Assembly: GCA_016234535.1 (NCBI GenBank)
Contig: JACRBH010000212.1
Span: 1 to 54,548, forward strand
DNA from: Chloroflexota bacterium
GTDB taxonomy: Bacteria; Chloroflexota; Anaerolineae; Anaerolineales; Villigracilaceae
DNA: 54,548 bases
Direction: 5' to 3'
The notes below the pieces were generated by a model. That model worked only from the letters and a program-made list of their open reading frames with translations. It was not told the DNA's origin and made no database searches. Made by a program: the position numbers and the translations under genes. Position 1 is the first letter of the stretch; each line of letters begins with the position of its first letter. This document shows positions 26,386 through 33,088 of the stretch, piece after piece.

Positions 26386-27390
26386 ATGACTACAACCGTT
26401 TGGCTGATATTGGCAATAATTTTGCTCATTGCAATTTTCGTTCCGCGTGTGGGATTGCTCGCGATCTATAAAACGTATCGCACCACGCAGGAACGCGAGC
26501 AGGTCGAAGATGCCCTCAAGCATTTACTTGACCGCGAACAACATGGAAGGCAGGCATCGCCCGAGTCACTGACGGGCGCGTTGAGCCTACAGCGCGGCCA
26601 GGTGATCCGTCTCATCGAAGATATGGAAACTCAAGGCTTACTCGAATCACGCGGCGTGAATTTATTTCTCACCACAGAGGGCGAACGCTGGGCGATGCAC
26701 GTTGTCCGCGCGCATCGCTTGTGGGAACGATACCTCACCGACGAAGCGCGTATGCCATTGGAGAAAGTCCACGGCGAATCCGAACGACGCGAACATTCAT
26801 TGACAGACGCACAACTCGATGACTTGGATGCGGCGCTGGGACACCCGACTCGCGACCCACACGGCGATCCAATCCCGACCCGTGGTGGGACTCTGCTCAA
26901 AGAGGAGGGAATGCCGCTGACAGCGTGGCAGTCCGAAGGTCCAGTGCGGATCGTACACTTGGAGGATGAACCTGCTTTAGCGTTCGAACAAATCCTGGCG
27001 GCAGGACTCCGCCTGGGACAAACCATCCGCATTTTGGATCGAAATCCGCAAAGATATTTGTTAACCGATGGTGAGACTGAATATCGGCTTGCGCCTGCTG
27101 TGGCGGCGAATGTGAGCGTGGCCGCGCTGCCTGAAAGCGAAATTGCCAGAGCCAGTTCGATTCCTCTTGCTGAATTGACTTATAACCAGAAGGCGGAGAT
27201 CGTGGTTTTGGATGAAGCTGTGCAGGGCTTTACGCGCAGAAGATTTTTGGATCTGGGGCTGACGCCCGGCACTGTAATTTACCCGGAGTTAAAAAATTTC
27301 TTTGGCGATCCGCGCGCCTACCGCGTGCGCGGAACATTGATCGCGCTGCGAAAAGATCAGGCGGCGCAGATTTGGGTGAAGCCTGTGTAG
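26386..27390 (+). CDS. Membrane-anchored DtxR-like protein fused to FeoA-type domains
   Basis: A 334-aa protein of unusual design. An N-terminal transmembrane helix (about 5-24) leads to a DtxR-type winged HTH (ESLTGALSLQRGQVIRLIEDM), a dimerisation/metal domain (VVRAHRLWERYL, ESERREHSL, GHPTRDPHGDPIP), an SH3-like segment (about 180-250), and a C-terminal FeoA domain (LTYNQKAEIVVLDEAVQGF...LGLTPGTV). It starts 3 bp after the methyltransferase and is followed by the two FeoB genes, with no separate feoA. It may act as a membrane-bound iron sensor that also supplies FeoA function. Domains are recognisable; the role is inferred. Confidence 0.75.
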   Translation: MTTTVWLILAIILLIAIFVPRVGLLAIYKTYRTTQEREQVEDALKHLLDREQHGRQASPESLTGALSLQRGQVIRLIEDMETQGLLESRGVNLFLTTEGERWAMHVVRAHRLWERYLTDEARMPLEKVHGESERREHSLTDAQLDDLDAALGHPTRDPHGDPIPTRGGTLLKEEGMPLTAWQSEGPVRIVHLEDEPALAFEQILAAGLRLGQTIRILDRNPQRYLLTDGETEYRLAPAVAANVSVAALPESEIARASSIPLAELTYNQKAEIVVLDEAVQGFTRRRFLDLGLTPGTVIYPELKNFFGDPRAYRVRGTLIALRKDQAAQIWVKPV

Positions 27391-27400
27391 GTACACACGG

Positions 27401-27445
27401 AAACACGTAAACAGGTAAAGCTCGTGTTTACTTGTTTACGTGTTT
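27401..27445. repeat. 19-bp inverted repeat between DtxR-FeoA and feoB genes
   Basis: AAACACGTAAACAGGTAAA (27401-27419) and TTTACTTGTTTACGTGTTT (27427-27445) pair at 18 of 19 positions with a 7-base loop. No T-run suggests termination. It is an mRNA hairpin or an operator for an internal promoter. Confidence 0.6.
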
Positions 27446-27475
27446 ACATATTTACGCACTTTGAAGAGAGAAACT

Positions 27476-28312
27476 ATGACAAACACAAAAACCATACTCC
27501 CCACCGAACATTGCGAGACCTGCCCTGCGTTTACGCAGTTGGAGCAGATGGGAATCAAGGTCGGAGATTTTGACCGCGTGATCGCTTTGGCGGGGAACCC
27601 TAATACGGGGAAATCCACGCTGTTCAACGCGCTGACCGGATTGAAACAACACACAGGCAACTGGCCTGGCAAGACCGTGACTCGTGCCGAGGGCGGATTT
27701 GAATTCAACAAGATGCGCTACAAATTAGTTGATTTGCCCGGGACTTATTCGCTGCTCTCCGCATCACAGGATGAAGAAGTGGCGCGCGATTTTATTTTGT
27801 TCGGACAGCCAAACTGCACCATTGTTGTGACCGACGCGACATCACTGGAAAGAAATTTAAACCTTGTATTGCAGGTGATGGAAATTACCGAGCATGTTGT
27901 AGTGGCGATCAACTTAATGGATGAAGCCAAACGAAAAGGACTGGAAGTGGATGCGCGCTCCTTGAGCCGCGACCTCGGCATCCCTGCCATTGCGATCACA
28001 GCAAGAACTGGCGAAGGAATTCACACACTGTTGGGCGCAGTGGCGGATGTGATCGAAGGCAAAATCATAACCAAACCTTTGCGCGTGGGCGGCACACCTG
28101 AATTCCAGAAGGCTGTAAGTGAACTGGTGCCGATGATCGAACAAATGGCGCCCGGTATTCCAAACGCCCGCTGGCTCGCGATCCGTTTGCTGGATGGCGA
28201 TGCGCGGGTGCAGAAGGCATTGTCCACTGGCGAGCTGGGAGACATCGTCTCGCGCCAACAGCGCCAGGACGTGCAGTTCAGCGGAAAGATGTCGGTTGAG
28301 GGAAGGCAGTAA
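27476..28312 (+). CDS. FeoB GTPase domain protein (split FeoB, part 1)
   Basis: A 278-aa soluble protein equal to the N-terminal G domain and helical GDI region of FeoB. Motifs: G1 GNPNTGKSTLFNALTGL (about 40), G3 DLPGTYSLLS (about 85), G4 NLMDEAKRKG (about 145) and the G5-region AITARTGEG. The N-terminus has a small Cys pair (EHCETCPAF). ATG 27476 follows GAGAGAAAC. The protein stops before any transmembrane segment, and the membrane part is encoded separately 43 bp downstream, so ferrous iron uptake here uses two polypeptides. Confidence 0.9.
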   Translation: MTNTKTILPTEHCETCPAFTQLEQMGIKVGDFDRVIALAGNPNTGKSTLFNALTGLKQHTGNWPGKTVTRAEGGFEFNKMRYKLVDLPGTYSLLSASQDEEVARDFILFGQPNCTIVVTDATSLERNLNLVLQVMEITEHVVVAINLMDEAKRKGLEVDARSLSRDLGIPAIAITARTGEGIHTLLGAVADVIEGKIITKPLRVGGTPEFQKAVSELVPMIEQMAPGIPNARWLAIRLLDGDARVQKALSTGELGDIVSRQQRQDVQFSGKMSVEGRQ

Positions 28313-28355
28313 GGAAAGGAAGAATGATGAATGAGGAAGGATGAATGAGGTTAAT

Positions 28356-29744
28356 ATGGAAGCAAATGAAATTTTAGCAAAGGCAGAATCGTTACGAAAC
28401 GATCTTTCCACAGGTTTTCGCGACGAGATCGTGAAATCACTTTACACTGAAGCGGAAAATATCGCGAAGCGCGCGGTAAAAGGCGCAACCGATAAAAAAT
28501 ATGATTTCGATCAAAAGGTGGATCGTCTCGTCACATCCCCGTATGCGGGCTTGCCAATTATGCTCGGCTTATTGGGCATCATCATCTGGTTGACAGTTTC
28601 AGGCGCAAATGTCGCATCAAATGCGATTGCCTTCGTGCTGTTTGGCATCGGTGATTGGGGACGCGCACTTTTCAATCAAATTGGGATGCCGTGGTGGATC
28701 ACAGGATTTATCTGGGACGGCGTTTATCTCGGTCTGGCTTGGGTCATCAGCGTGATGCTGCCGCCGATGATGATCTTCTTCCCCGCTTTCACTTTTTTGG
28801 AAGACCTCGGGTATCTTCCGCGCGTGGCGTTCAATTTGGATTGGATGTTCAAGAAGACAGGCGCGCACGGAAAACAGTCCCTGACCATGGCAATGGGATT
28901 CGGATGTAATGCGGCGGGCGTGATCGCGACTCGCGTAATCGACTCTCCGCGTGAGCGATTGATCGCGATTCTCACGAATAACTTTGTTCCATGCAACGGG
29001 CGCTTCCCGACTTTAATTATGCTGGCTACTGTTTTCGTGGCAGCATCCTTCCCCCCGGCATTGACCTCCTTCGTCGCCGCAGGGACAGTTGTCGGCGTGG
29101 TATTGATCGGCGTAGCGTTCACATTCCTTGCTTCGTGGGTGTTATCCAAAACCGTCTTGAAAGGCGAAGCATCCGCATTCACATTGGAACTGCCTCCCTA
29201 CCGCAGACCGAACGTCAGCCGCATTTTATACACATCCATCATTGACCGTACCATCTTCGTACTATGGCGCGCCATGCAAACTGCCGCCCCCGCAGGCGCG
29301 ATCATTTGGATCCTGGCAAACATTCATCTCGGTGATACAAATCTCGCGCGCGCGATTGCAGACTGGCTAAATCCATTTGGATTGTTACTGGGACTCGACG
29401 GCGTCATTCTTCTGGCGTACATCATTGCCATCCCCGCCAATGAGATCGTCGTCCCAACCATGATGATGGTCTACATGGGCGCGGGCATGATGGTCAATGG
29501 GCCATCCAGCAACTCGGCAATTTTTGATTTGCTTGTCAACGGTAACGGCTGGACTATGCTGACAGCAGTCAACTTAATGTTGTTCGCGCTGCTGCATAAT
29601 CCATGTGCCACGACGATCATGACAATTTACAAGGAAACCAAATCATTGAAGTGGGCGACCTTGAGCGTAGTGATGACTTTGGGTACAGCTTTCGTGGTAA
29701 CTTTCTTCACCGCAAGCATCGCAAGGTTGTTGGGCTGGGTATAA
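28356..29744 (+). CDS. FeoB membrane permease (split FeoB, part 2)
   Basis: A 462-aa integral membrane protein equal to the channel half of FeoB. A 50-residue cytoplasmic start (AEN..AKRAVKGATDKKYDF) leads to DRLVTSPYAGLPIML, typical of the first FeoB helix. Two gate regions follow, the first with GFGCNAAGVIATRVIDSPRE and FVPCNGRFPTLIML, the second with IPANEIVVPTMMMVYMGAG, and the end holds HNPCATTIMTIYKET. ATG 28356 fits the GAGG site; ATG 28341 in frame is an alternative. The purine-rich 43-bp gap after part 1 looks like a true intercistronic region, not a frameshift scar. Terminator directly downstream. Confidence 0.9.
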   Translation: MEANEILAKAESLRNDLSTGFRDEIVKSLYTEAENIAKRAVKGATDKKYDFDQKVDRLVTSPYAGLPIMLGLLGIIIWLTVSGANVASNAIAFVLFGIGDWGRALFNQIGMPWWITGFIWDGVYLGLAWVISVMLPPMMIFFPAFTFLEDLGYLPRVAFNLDWMFKKTGAHGKQSLTMAMGFGCNAAGVIATRVIDSPRERLIAILTNNFVPCNGRFPTLIMLATVFVAASFPPALTSFVAAGTVVGVVLIGVAFTFLASWVLSKTVLKGEASAFTLELPPYRRPNVSRILYTSIIDRTIFVLWRAMQTAAPAGAIIWILANIHLGDTNLARAIADWLNPFGLLLGLDGVILLAYIIAIPANEIVVPTMMMVYMGAGMMVNGPSSNSAIFDLLVNGNGWTMLTAVNLMLFALLHNPCATTIMTIYKETKSLKWATLSVVMTLGTAFVVTFFTASIARLLGWV

Positions 29745-29750
29745 ATACTA

Positions 29751-29808
29751 AGTGACAGTCACCTTTGCGAAGCACCCTTTAGGGTGAGGTGACTGTCACT
29801 TTCTTTTT
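29751..29808 (+). terminator. Terminator of the metal operon
   Basis: A perfect 14-bp stem (AGTGACAGTCACCT / AGGTGACTGTCACT) with an inner CACCCTTTAGGGTG palindrome, followed by TTCTTTTTCC, 6 bases after the FeoB stop. Confidence 0.85.
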
Positions 29809-29816
29809 CCTCCATC

Positions 29817-29866
29817 TTGACAACCTTTTTCTTTCACGATAATATATGAACACTTGCTCATATATT
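29817..29866 (+). promoter_or_regulatory. Promoter with ArsR/SmtB-type operator
   Basis: TTGACA (29817-29822), 17 bases, TAATAT (29840-29845). A 12-2-12 inverted repeat, AATATATGAACA-CT-TGCTCATATATT (29841-29866; 11 of 12 pairs), covers the -10 and start site. This matches the SmtB/CzrA/ArsR operator style ATATGAnCAnnTGnTCATAT, and the next gene encodes an ArsR-family protein. Confidence 0.85.
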
Positions 29867-29874
29867 CACATATC

Positions 29875-30165
29875 ATGAACCTCACCGAACTTAAAGCCAT
29901 TCAACTTGCTGAACTTTTCAGCGCCCTAAGCGACGCCAGCCGCGTGCGAATTATTTCTCTCTTAATCGAAGGCGAGATGAGCGTCAGCGCTCTGGCAGAA
30001 GGACTCAAAATGACAGAGTCCGCCGTATCTCATCAACTACGCGGATTGCGCCAAATGCGTATCGTCCGCGCGCGCAAGGAAGGACGTCAAGTCTTTTATT
30101 CGCTTGAAGATGAACATGTTCAAAAACTCTACAGCATGGGGCTTGACCATGTGGAATATGGATAA
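29875..30165 (+). CDS. ArsR/SmtB-family metal-sensing repressor
   Basis: A 96-aa winged-HTH repressor with MSVSALAEGLKMTESAVSHQL and RARKEGRQVFYSL (wing). The C-terminal helix carries DEHVQKLYSMGLDHVEYG, with Asp-x-His-x10-His as in the alpha-5 zinc site of SmtB/CzrA; the final acidic ligand is shifted by one residue. It has no Cys, so arsenite or persulfide sensing is unlikely and Zn, Co or Ni sensing likely. ATG 29875 is chosen over an upstream TTG that would lie inside the operator. It should repress its own operon (rhodanese, CDF exporter) until metal binds. Confidence 0.9.
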   Translation: MNLTELKAIQLAELFSALSDASRVRIISLLIEGEMSVSALAEGLKMTESAVSHQLRGLRQMRIVRARKEGRQVFYSLEDEHVQKLYSMGLDHVEYG

Positions 30166-30182
30166 ATCCCAAAGGAACAATA

Positions 30183-30650
30183 ATGTCACCTCAAAAGAAA
30201 AATAACTCAATTCCGCTTCTCATCCTGATCGGCGGCGGACTGCTATTGATCGTTGCAGCTTTTATGCTTGCGAGCCAAACTCCCGCCGCTGTTCCAACCC
30301 CTGATGCTGCTTTAGTGGAAGAAACCTATCCTGAAATTCAAAGGGTTTCCATTGAAGAAGCCAAAGCCGCACTCGACTTGAGTTCCGCAGTGATTGTCGA
30401 TGTCCGCTCGGCGGAAGCCTATCAGGGCAATCACATTTCAGGCGCGATCAACATCCCTCTTGAAGAACTTGAAACCCGCCTCGGCGAACTCGACAAAGAC
30501 AAGTGGATCATCACCTATTGCACCTGACCCAACGAAGAATCCAGCGCCCGTGCGGCGTCCACTCTGCTTGATAACGGTTTTCAAAACGTAACCCCCATCC
30601 TCGGTGGCTTGGAGTCGTGGATTAACGCAGGCTATCCCACACAGCCATAA
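30183..30650 (+). CDS. Membrane-anchored rhodanese with in-frame TGA: selenoprotein candidate
   Basis: Read through one TGA (30525-30527), this is a 155-codon frame ending at TAA 30648-30650. Residues 10-30 form a membrane anchor, and a single rhodanese domain spans about 55-155 (VIVDVRSAEAYQGNHISGAI, then IITYCT). Cys113 is at the catalytic position and the TGA is codon 115, giving Tyr-Cys-Thr-Sec. The frame continues PNEESSARAASTLLDNGF, then ILGGLESWINAGYP, a proper rhodanese C-terminus with no further stop. Stopping at TGA would delete the last fold elements. I recall relatives with YC-x-C-P here, so Sec would replace Cys. A SECIS-like hairpin follows. Alternatives are a recent nonsense mutation or a sequence error. 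Neighbours are an ArsR repressor and a CDF exporter. Confidence 0.7.
30535..30569 (+). promoter_or_regulatory. SECIS-like hairpin after the rhodanese TGA
   Basis: GCGCC (30544-30548) pairs with GGCGT (30554-30558) around the 5-base loop CGTGC, with G at the second loop position. The loop begins 22 bases after TGA. An outer AAG/CTT pairing (30535-30537 with 30567-30569) may extend it. Spacing and loop G match what is known of bacterial SECIS elements. Folded by eye only. Confidence 0.4.
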
Positions 30651-30704
30651 TTTTTCATATCCCCCCTATCAAAAACAAGCCCGCCGCTGGATTTAGGAAT
30701 TTCC

Positions 30705-31649
30705 ATGCCCATTCCCTCGCACAACCATTCCCATATTGGCGATCTCGCCAACCAAACCACCAAACGTCTCGCACTCTCGCTGGGATTAACTGCCGCGTTC
30801 GTCGGCATCGAAATCATCGCAGGAATTTTCGGCAACAGCCTCGCGCTCCTCACCGATGCGGCGCATAATTTCACCGATGTGATTGCACTCGGTTTGAGTT
30901 GGTACGCGATAAAACTTGCCACACAGCCCGCCCATGCAGGCAAGACTTTCGGCTATCATCGTGTTGGAATTCTCGTTGCGCTGGTGAATTCCACGACGCT
31001 GGTTTTAATTGCGTTGGGGATTTTTTACGAAGCCTGGAAACGCTTCCTTTCCCCGCCCGAAGTTGATTCAGCGATTCTGATAGGGGTTGGCGCTTTGGCA
31101 TTCTTCATCAACCTCGGCACCGCACTGCTGATCAAAAGCGGAAGTAAAAATGACCTGAACCTGCGCAGCACATTCCTGCATCTAATGGGTGATGTACTAT
31201 CCACGCTCGGCGCAGTTATCGCAGGAGTCATCATCGCCTTCACAAACTGGAACTGGCTCGATCCGCTTGTGAGTGTGTTGATCGGCGTATTTATTTTATG
31301 GAACGCCTGGGGCATTTTGCGCCAATCCATTCACATCCTGCTTGAGAGTACCCCCGAAAGCCTGAACATGGACTCAATGGTCACGGATATGCTCAAAGTG
31401 GATGGCGTGCGCGATATCCACGATCTGCACGTCTGGAGTATCAACGAGAATTTGCGCGCTCTTTCGGCGCACATCATCACGGACGATGTCCTTGTCAGCG
31501 CGGGGTTGCCAATCCAACGCGACCTGAATGAAGTCCTGGCACATAAATACAACATCCGCCATGCCACTTTGCAATTGGAATGCGAATGTGATGGGCAGAA
31601 TTTTTTGTACTGCGACATACACGAAACAACTTCCATGCATCAACATTAA
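30705..31649 (+). CDS. CDF family cation efflux protein (CzcD/ZitB type)
   Basis: A 314-aa exporter of Zn, Co or similar divalent metals in exchange for protons. A His-bearing N-terminus (PIPSHNHSHIGD) precedes six helices. Site A residues are in TM2, LLTDAAHNFTDV (about 47; Asp/His/Asp), and TM5, HLMGDVLSTLG (about 152). The C-terminal cytoplasmic domain starts near 210 (VDGVRDIHDLHVWSIN) and ends with a metal-binding tail (ECECDG, HETTSMHQH). Ribosome-binding site TTAGGAAT. It is third in the ArsR-controlled operon and explains the repressor as a metal-efflux switch. Confidence 0.92.
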   Translation: MPIPSHNHSHIGDLANQTTKRLALSLGLTAAFVGIEIIAGIFGNSLALLTDAAHNFTDVIALGLSWYAIKLATQPAHAGKTFGYHRVGILVALVNSTTLVLIALGIFYEAWKRFLSPPEVDSAILIGVGALAFFINLGTALLIKSGSKNDLNLRSTFLHLMGDVLSTLGAVIAGVIIAFTNWNWLDPLVSVLIGVFILWNAWGILRQSIHILLESTPESLNMDSMVTDMLKVDGVRDIHDLHVWSINENLRALSAHIITDDVLVSAGLPIQRDLNEVLAHKYNIRHATLQLECECDGQNFLYCDIHETTSMHQH

Positions 31650-31652
31650 GAT

Positions 31653-32063
31653 ATGAGTCCCGCCTCCCCTGCTTACTCAAAAATATTCATCATCCCCGAA
31701 TCCGCAATTGACGAAAACGGACATGTCAACAACGTGGCGTATGTGCAATGGATGCAGGACATTGCCGTCGAACATTACTCGTCCATCGGCGGAATTGCCG
31801 CGCAGGGCCCCGACGCAACCTGGGTGATACGGGAACACAAAATAGAATATTTCCTGCCCGCATTTCTCGGCGAGGAAATTGAGATCAAAACCTGGGTGGA
31901 GAATATCCGCCGCGTACGGTCGCTTCGCAAATATGAATTCACCAGAAAAGCGGATGGGACAATGTTGGTAAAGGGTGAAACGGACTGGGTCTTTGTGGAT
32001 GTAAAAACGGGCAGTCCGCGCGCGATACCTGTGGAAGTTTCAAATGTGTTTAATCTGCCTTGA
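31653..32063 (+). CDS. Acyl-CoA thioesterase, 4HBT/hotdog family
   Basis: A 136-aa single hotdog domain protein of YbgC/4-hydroxybenzoyl-CoA thioesterase type. The catalytic region is DENGHVNNVAYVQWMQD (about 17; Asp then Gly-His-Val-Asn-Asn), with the LGEEIEIKTWVENIRRVRSLR strand following. It probably hydrolyses a short or aromatic acyl-CoA. It begins 3 bp after the CDF exporter, so it is at least co-transcribed; a functional link to metal efflux is not evident. A terminator follows. Confidence 0.88.
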   Translation: MSPASPAYSKIFIIPESAIDENGHVNNVAYVQWMQDIAVEHYSSIGGIAAQGPDATWVIREHKIEYFLPAFLGEEIEIKTWVENIRRVRSLRKYEFTRKADGTMLVKGETDWVFVDVKTGSPRAIPVEVSNVFNLP

Positions 32064-32084
32064 TCTTTCGTTTTCATGGCATTC

Positions 32085-32119
32085 AAAAGAAACGCTTCAA
32101 AATGAATGCGTTTCTTTTT
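32085..32119 (+). terminator. Terminator of the ArsR-CDF operon
   Basis: AAAAGAAACGC / GCGTTTCTTTT, 11-bp stem, 12-base loop, ending in TTTTT. Confidence 0.8.
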
Positions 32120-32129
32120 GATTCGGACT

Positions 32130-32174
32130 GCGGACTTCAGTCCGCGTTTTGGCAGGAAGCAGACTAAAGTCTGC
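32130..32174. repeat. Paired palindromes of the GACT-AGTC type
   Basis: GCGGACTTCAGTCCGC (32130-32145) and GCAGACTAAAGTCTGC (32159-32174) share the same plan, 16 bp each with 13 bases between them. They lie between convergent genes, next to the AlaX-like stop, and may act as its terminator region. Confidence 0.6.
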
Positions 32175-32183
32175 AATCCAATT

Positions 32184-32909
32184 CTACTGAATCTCGATAT
32201 AAATTCTTTTGTTGATCGCACCCTTGCTTTTGTAATCAACAACTTTCACTTTGCCAACTTCGGAGGTATTCATCACGTGCGTGCCGCCGTCGGCTTGCAG
32301 GTCAAGGCCCACGATCTCGACAGTTCGGATTTGCTTGATGTCCGGCGGAAGCAGATTGATCTTCGTGCGGATCAAGTCTGGGATTTGGAATGCTTCCTCC
32401 CGCGGAAGTATCTTCACCCGCAGATCGCGTCCATTCTGGATTTCGAGGTTGACCGCCGCTTCGATATCATGGACCAACTCTGCACGCATGGTCTCGAACT
32501 CAAAATCCATGCGCCCCTTGAGCGGATCCATGTCACCACCGGTTACCTTGGCGCCGTAATCACGGAAGACAGTTCCGCACAGGATGTGCAAAGCTGTATG
32601 CGTACGCATCAACTCATATCGCCGCACCCAGTCCACGGTCCCCGCGCAGCGTGAAGCGGAATTGACAGATGGCAGGGGACTCTCTCCGCCAAGAAAATGC
32701 AAAACGTCATCGCCCTGCTTCTTCACCTTATCCACAGGATAGCGAACACCAGCCACTTCCAACGTTCCAAAATCGCAGGGCTGGCCGCCCCCGCCGGGAT
32801 AAAAAGCAGATTGGTCAAGGACAACAGCGCGAGTTCCGGCATCCACCGCAGTGATGGTAGCTGAAAACTCTTTGAGATACGAATCGGTTTGATAAAGGAG
32901 TATGGTCAT
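32184..32909 (-). CDS. Alanyl-tRNA editing protein AlaX-like
   Basis: A 241-aa protein related to the editing and C-Ala-linked part of AlaRS that deacylates mischarged Ser/Gly-tRNA(Ala). An N-terminal beta-barrel (VLDQSAFYPGGGGQPCDFGTL cut; about 32-52) precedes the editing domain with metal ligands in RTHTALHIL (about 93). The second metal motif is ADGGTHVMNTSEVG (about 207), with Asp where many AlaX/AlaRS proteins have Cys. ATG 32909 is chosen: a perfect TATAAT lies 6 bases upstream, implying a leaderless mRNA, and the longer frame would cross that promoter. Monocistronic. Confidence 0.85.
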   Translation of the reverse strand: MTILLYQTDSYLKEFSATITAVDAGTRAVVLDQSAFYPGGGGQPCDFGTLEVAGVRYPVDKVKKQGDDVLHFLGGESPLPSVNSASRCAGTVDWVRRYELMRTHTALHILCGTVFRDYGAKVTGGDMDPLKGRMDFEFETMRAELVHDIEAAVNLEIQNGRDLRVKILPREEAFQIPDLIRTKINLLPPDIKQIRTVEIVGLDLQADGGTHVMNTSEVGKVKVVDYKSKGAINKRIYIEIQ

Positions 32910-32915
32910 GCGCCT

Positions 32916-32921
32916 ATTATA
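32916..32921 (-). promoter_or_regulatory. -10 element of the AlaX-like gene, leaderless
   Basis: TATAAT on the minus strand (32921-32916). Only six bases separate it from the ATG at 32909, so transcription should start at or within a base of the start codon. Confidence 0.5.
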
Positions 32922-32968
32922 GCTGAGGGCACGGAAGATTAGCGTTGGATTAGAAAGCATTTACCCGC

Positions 32969-33044
32969 TTGACTTTGCGACTCTGAATATTGTATAGTAA
33001 TCATCGGCACTAAAGACGAGGCACCGCCCACGGGCTGTGTCTTT
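32969..33044 (+). promoter_or_regulatory. Promoter and hairpin leader of the GldA-like operon
   Basis: TTGACT (32969-32974), 18 bases, TATAGT (32993-32998). The leader then folds: AAAGAC (33012-33017) with GTCTTT (33039-33044), enclosing GCCC-AC-GGGC, followed by TTTG and a T-rich stretch. It could be an attenuator or a stabilising hairpin. The ribosome-binding site AAGGAGAGG is at 33078-33086. Confidence 0.5.
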
Positions 33045-33088
33045 TGTTTGGCAAAAATTATTTTATAACTTTTTTGTAAGGAGAGGCA

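Noticed and set aside
28312..28356. Frameshift splitting a single feoB
   Set aside because: The gap holds a stop codon, a purine-rich spacer and a new ribosome-binding site, and both halves have complete motifs.
30183..30527. Rhodanese as a short 114-aa protein ending at the TGA
   Set aside because: It would stop two residues after the catalytic Cys and lose the last part of the fold, while conserved rhodanese sequence continues in frame. It remains possible if the TGA is a real nonsense mutation.
30394..30591. Open frame overlapping the rhodanese TGA in another frame
   Set aside because: It has no ribosome-binding site or family resemblance, and the rhodanese frame itself stays open through the region; no frameshift is needed to explain the C-terminus.
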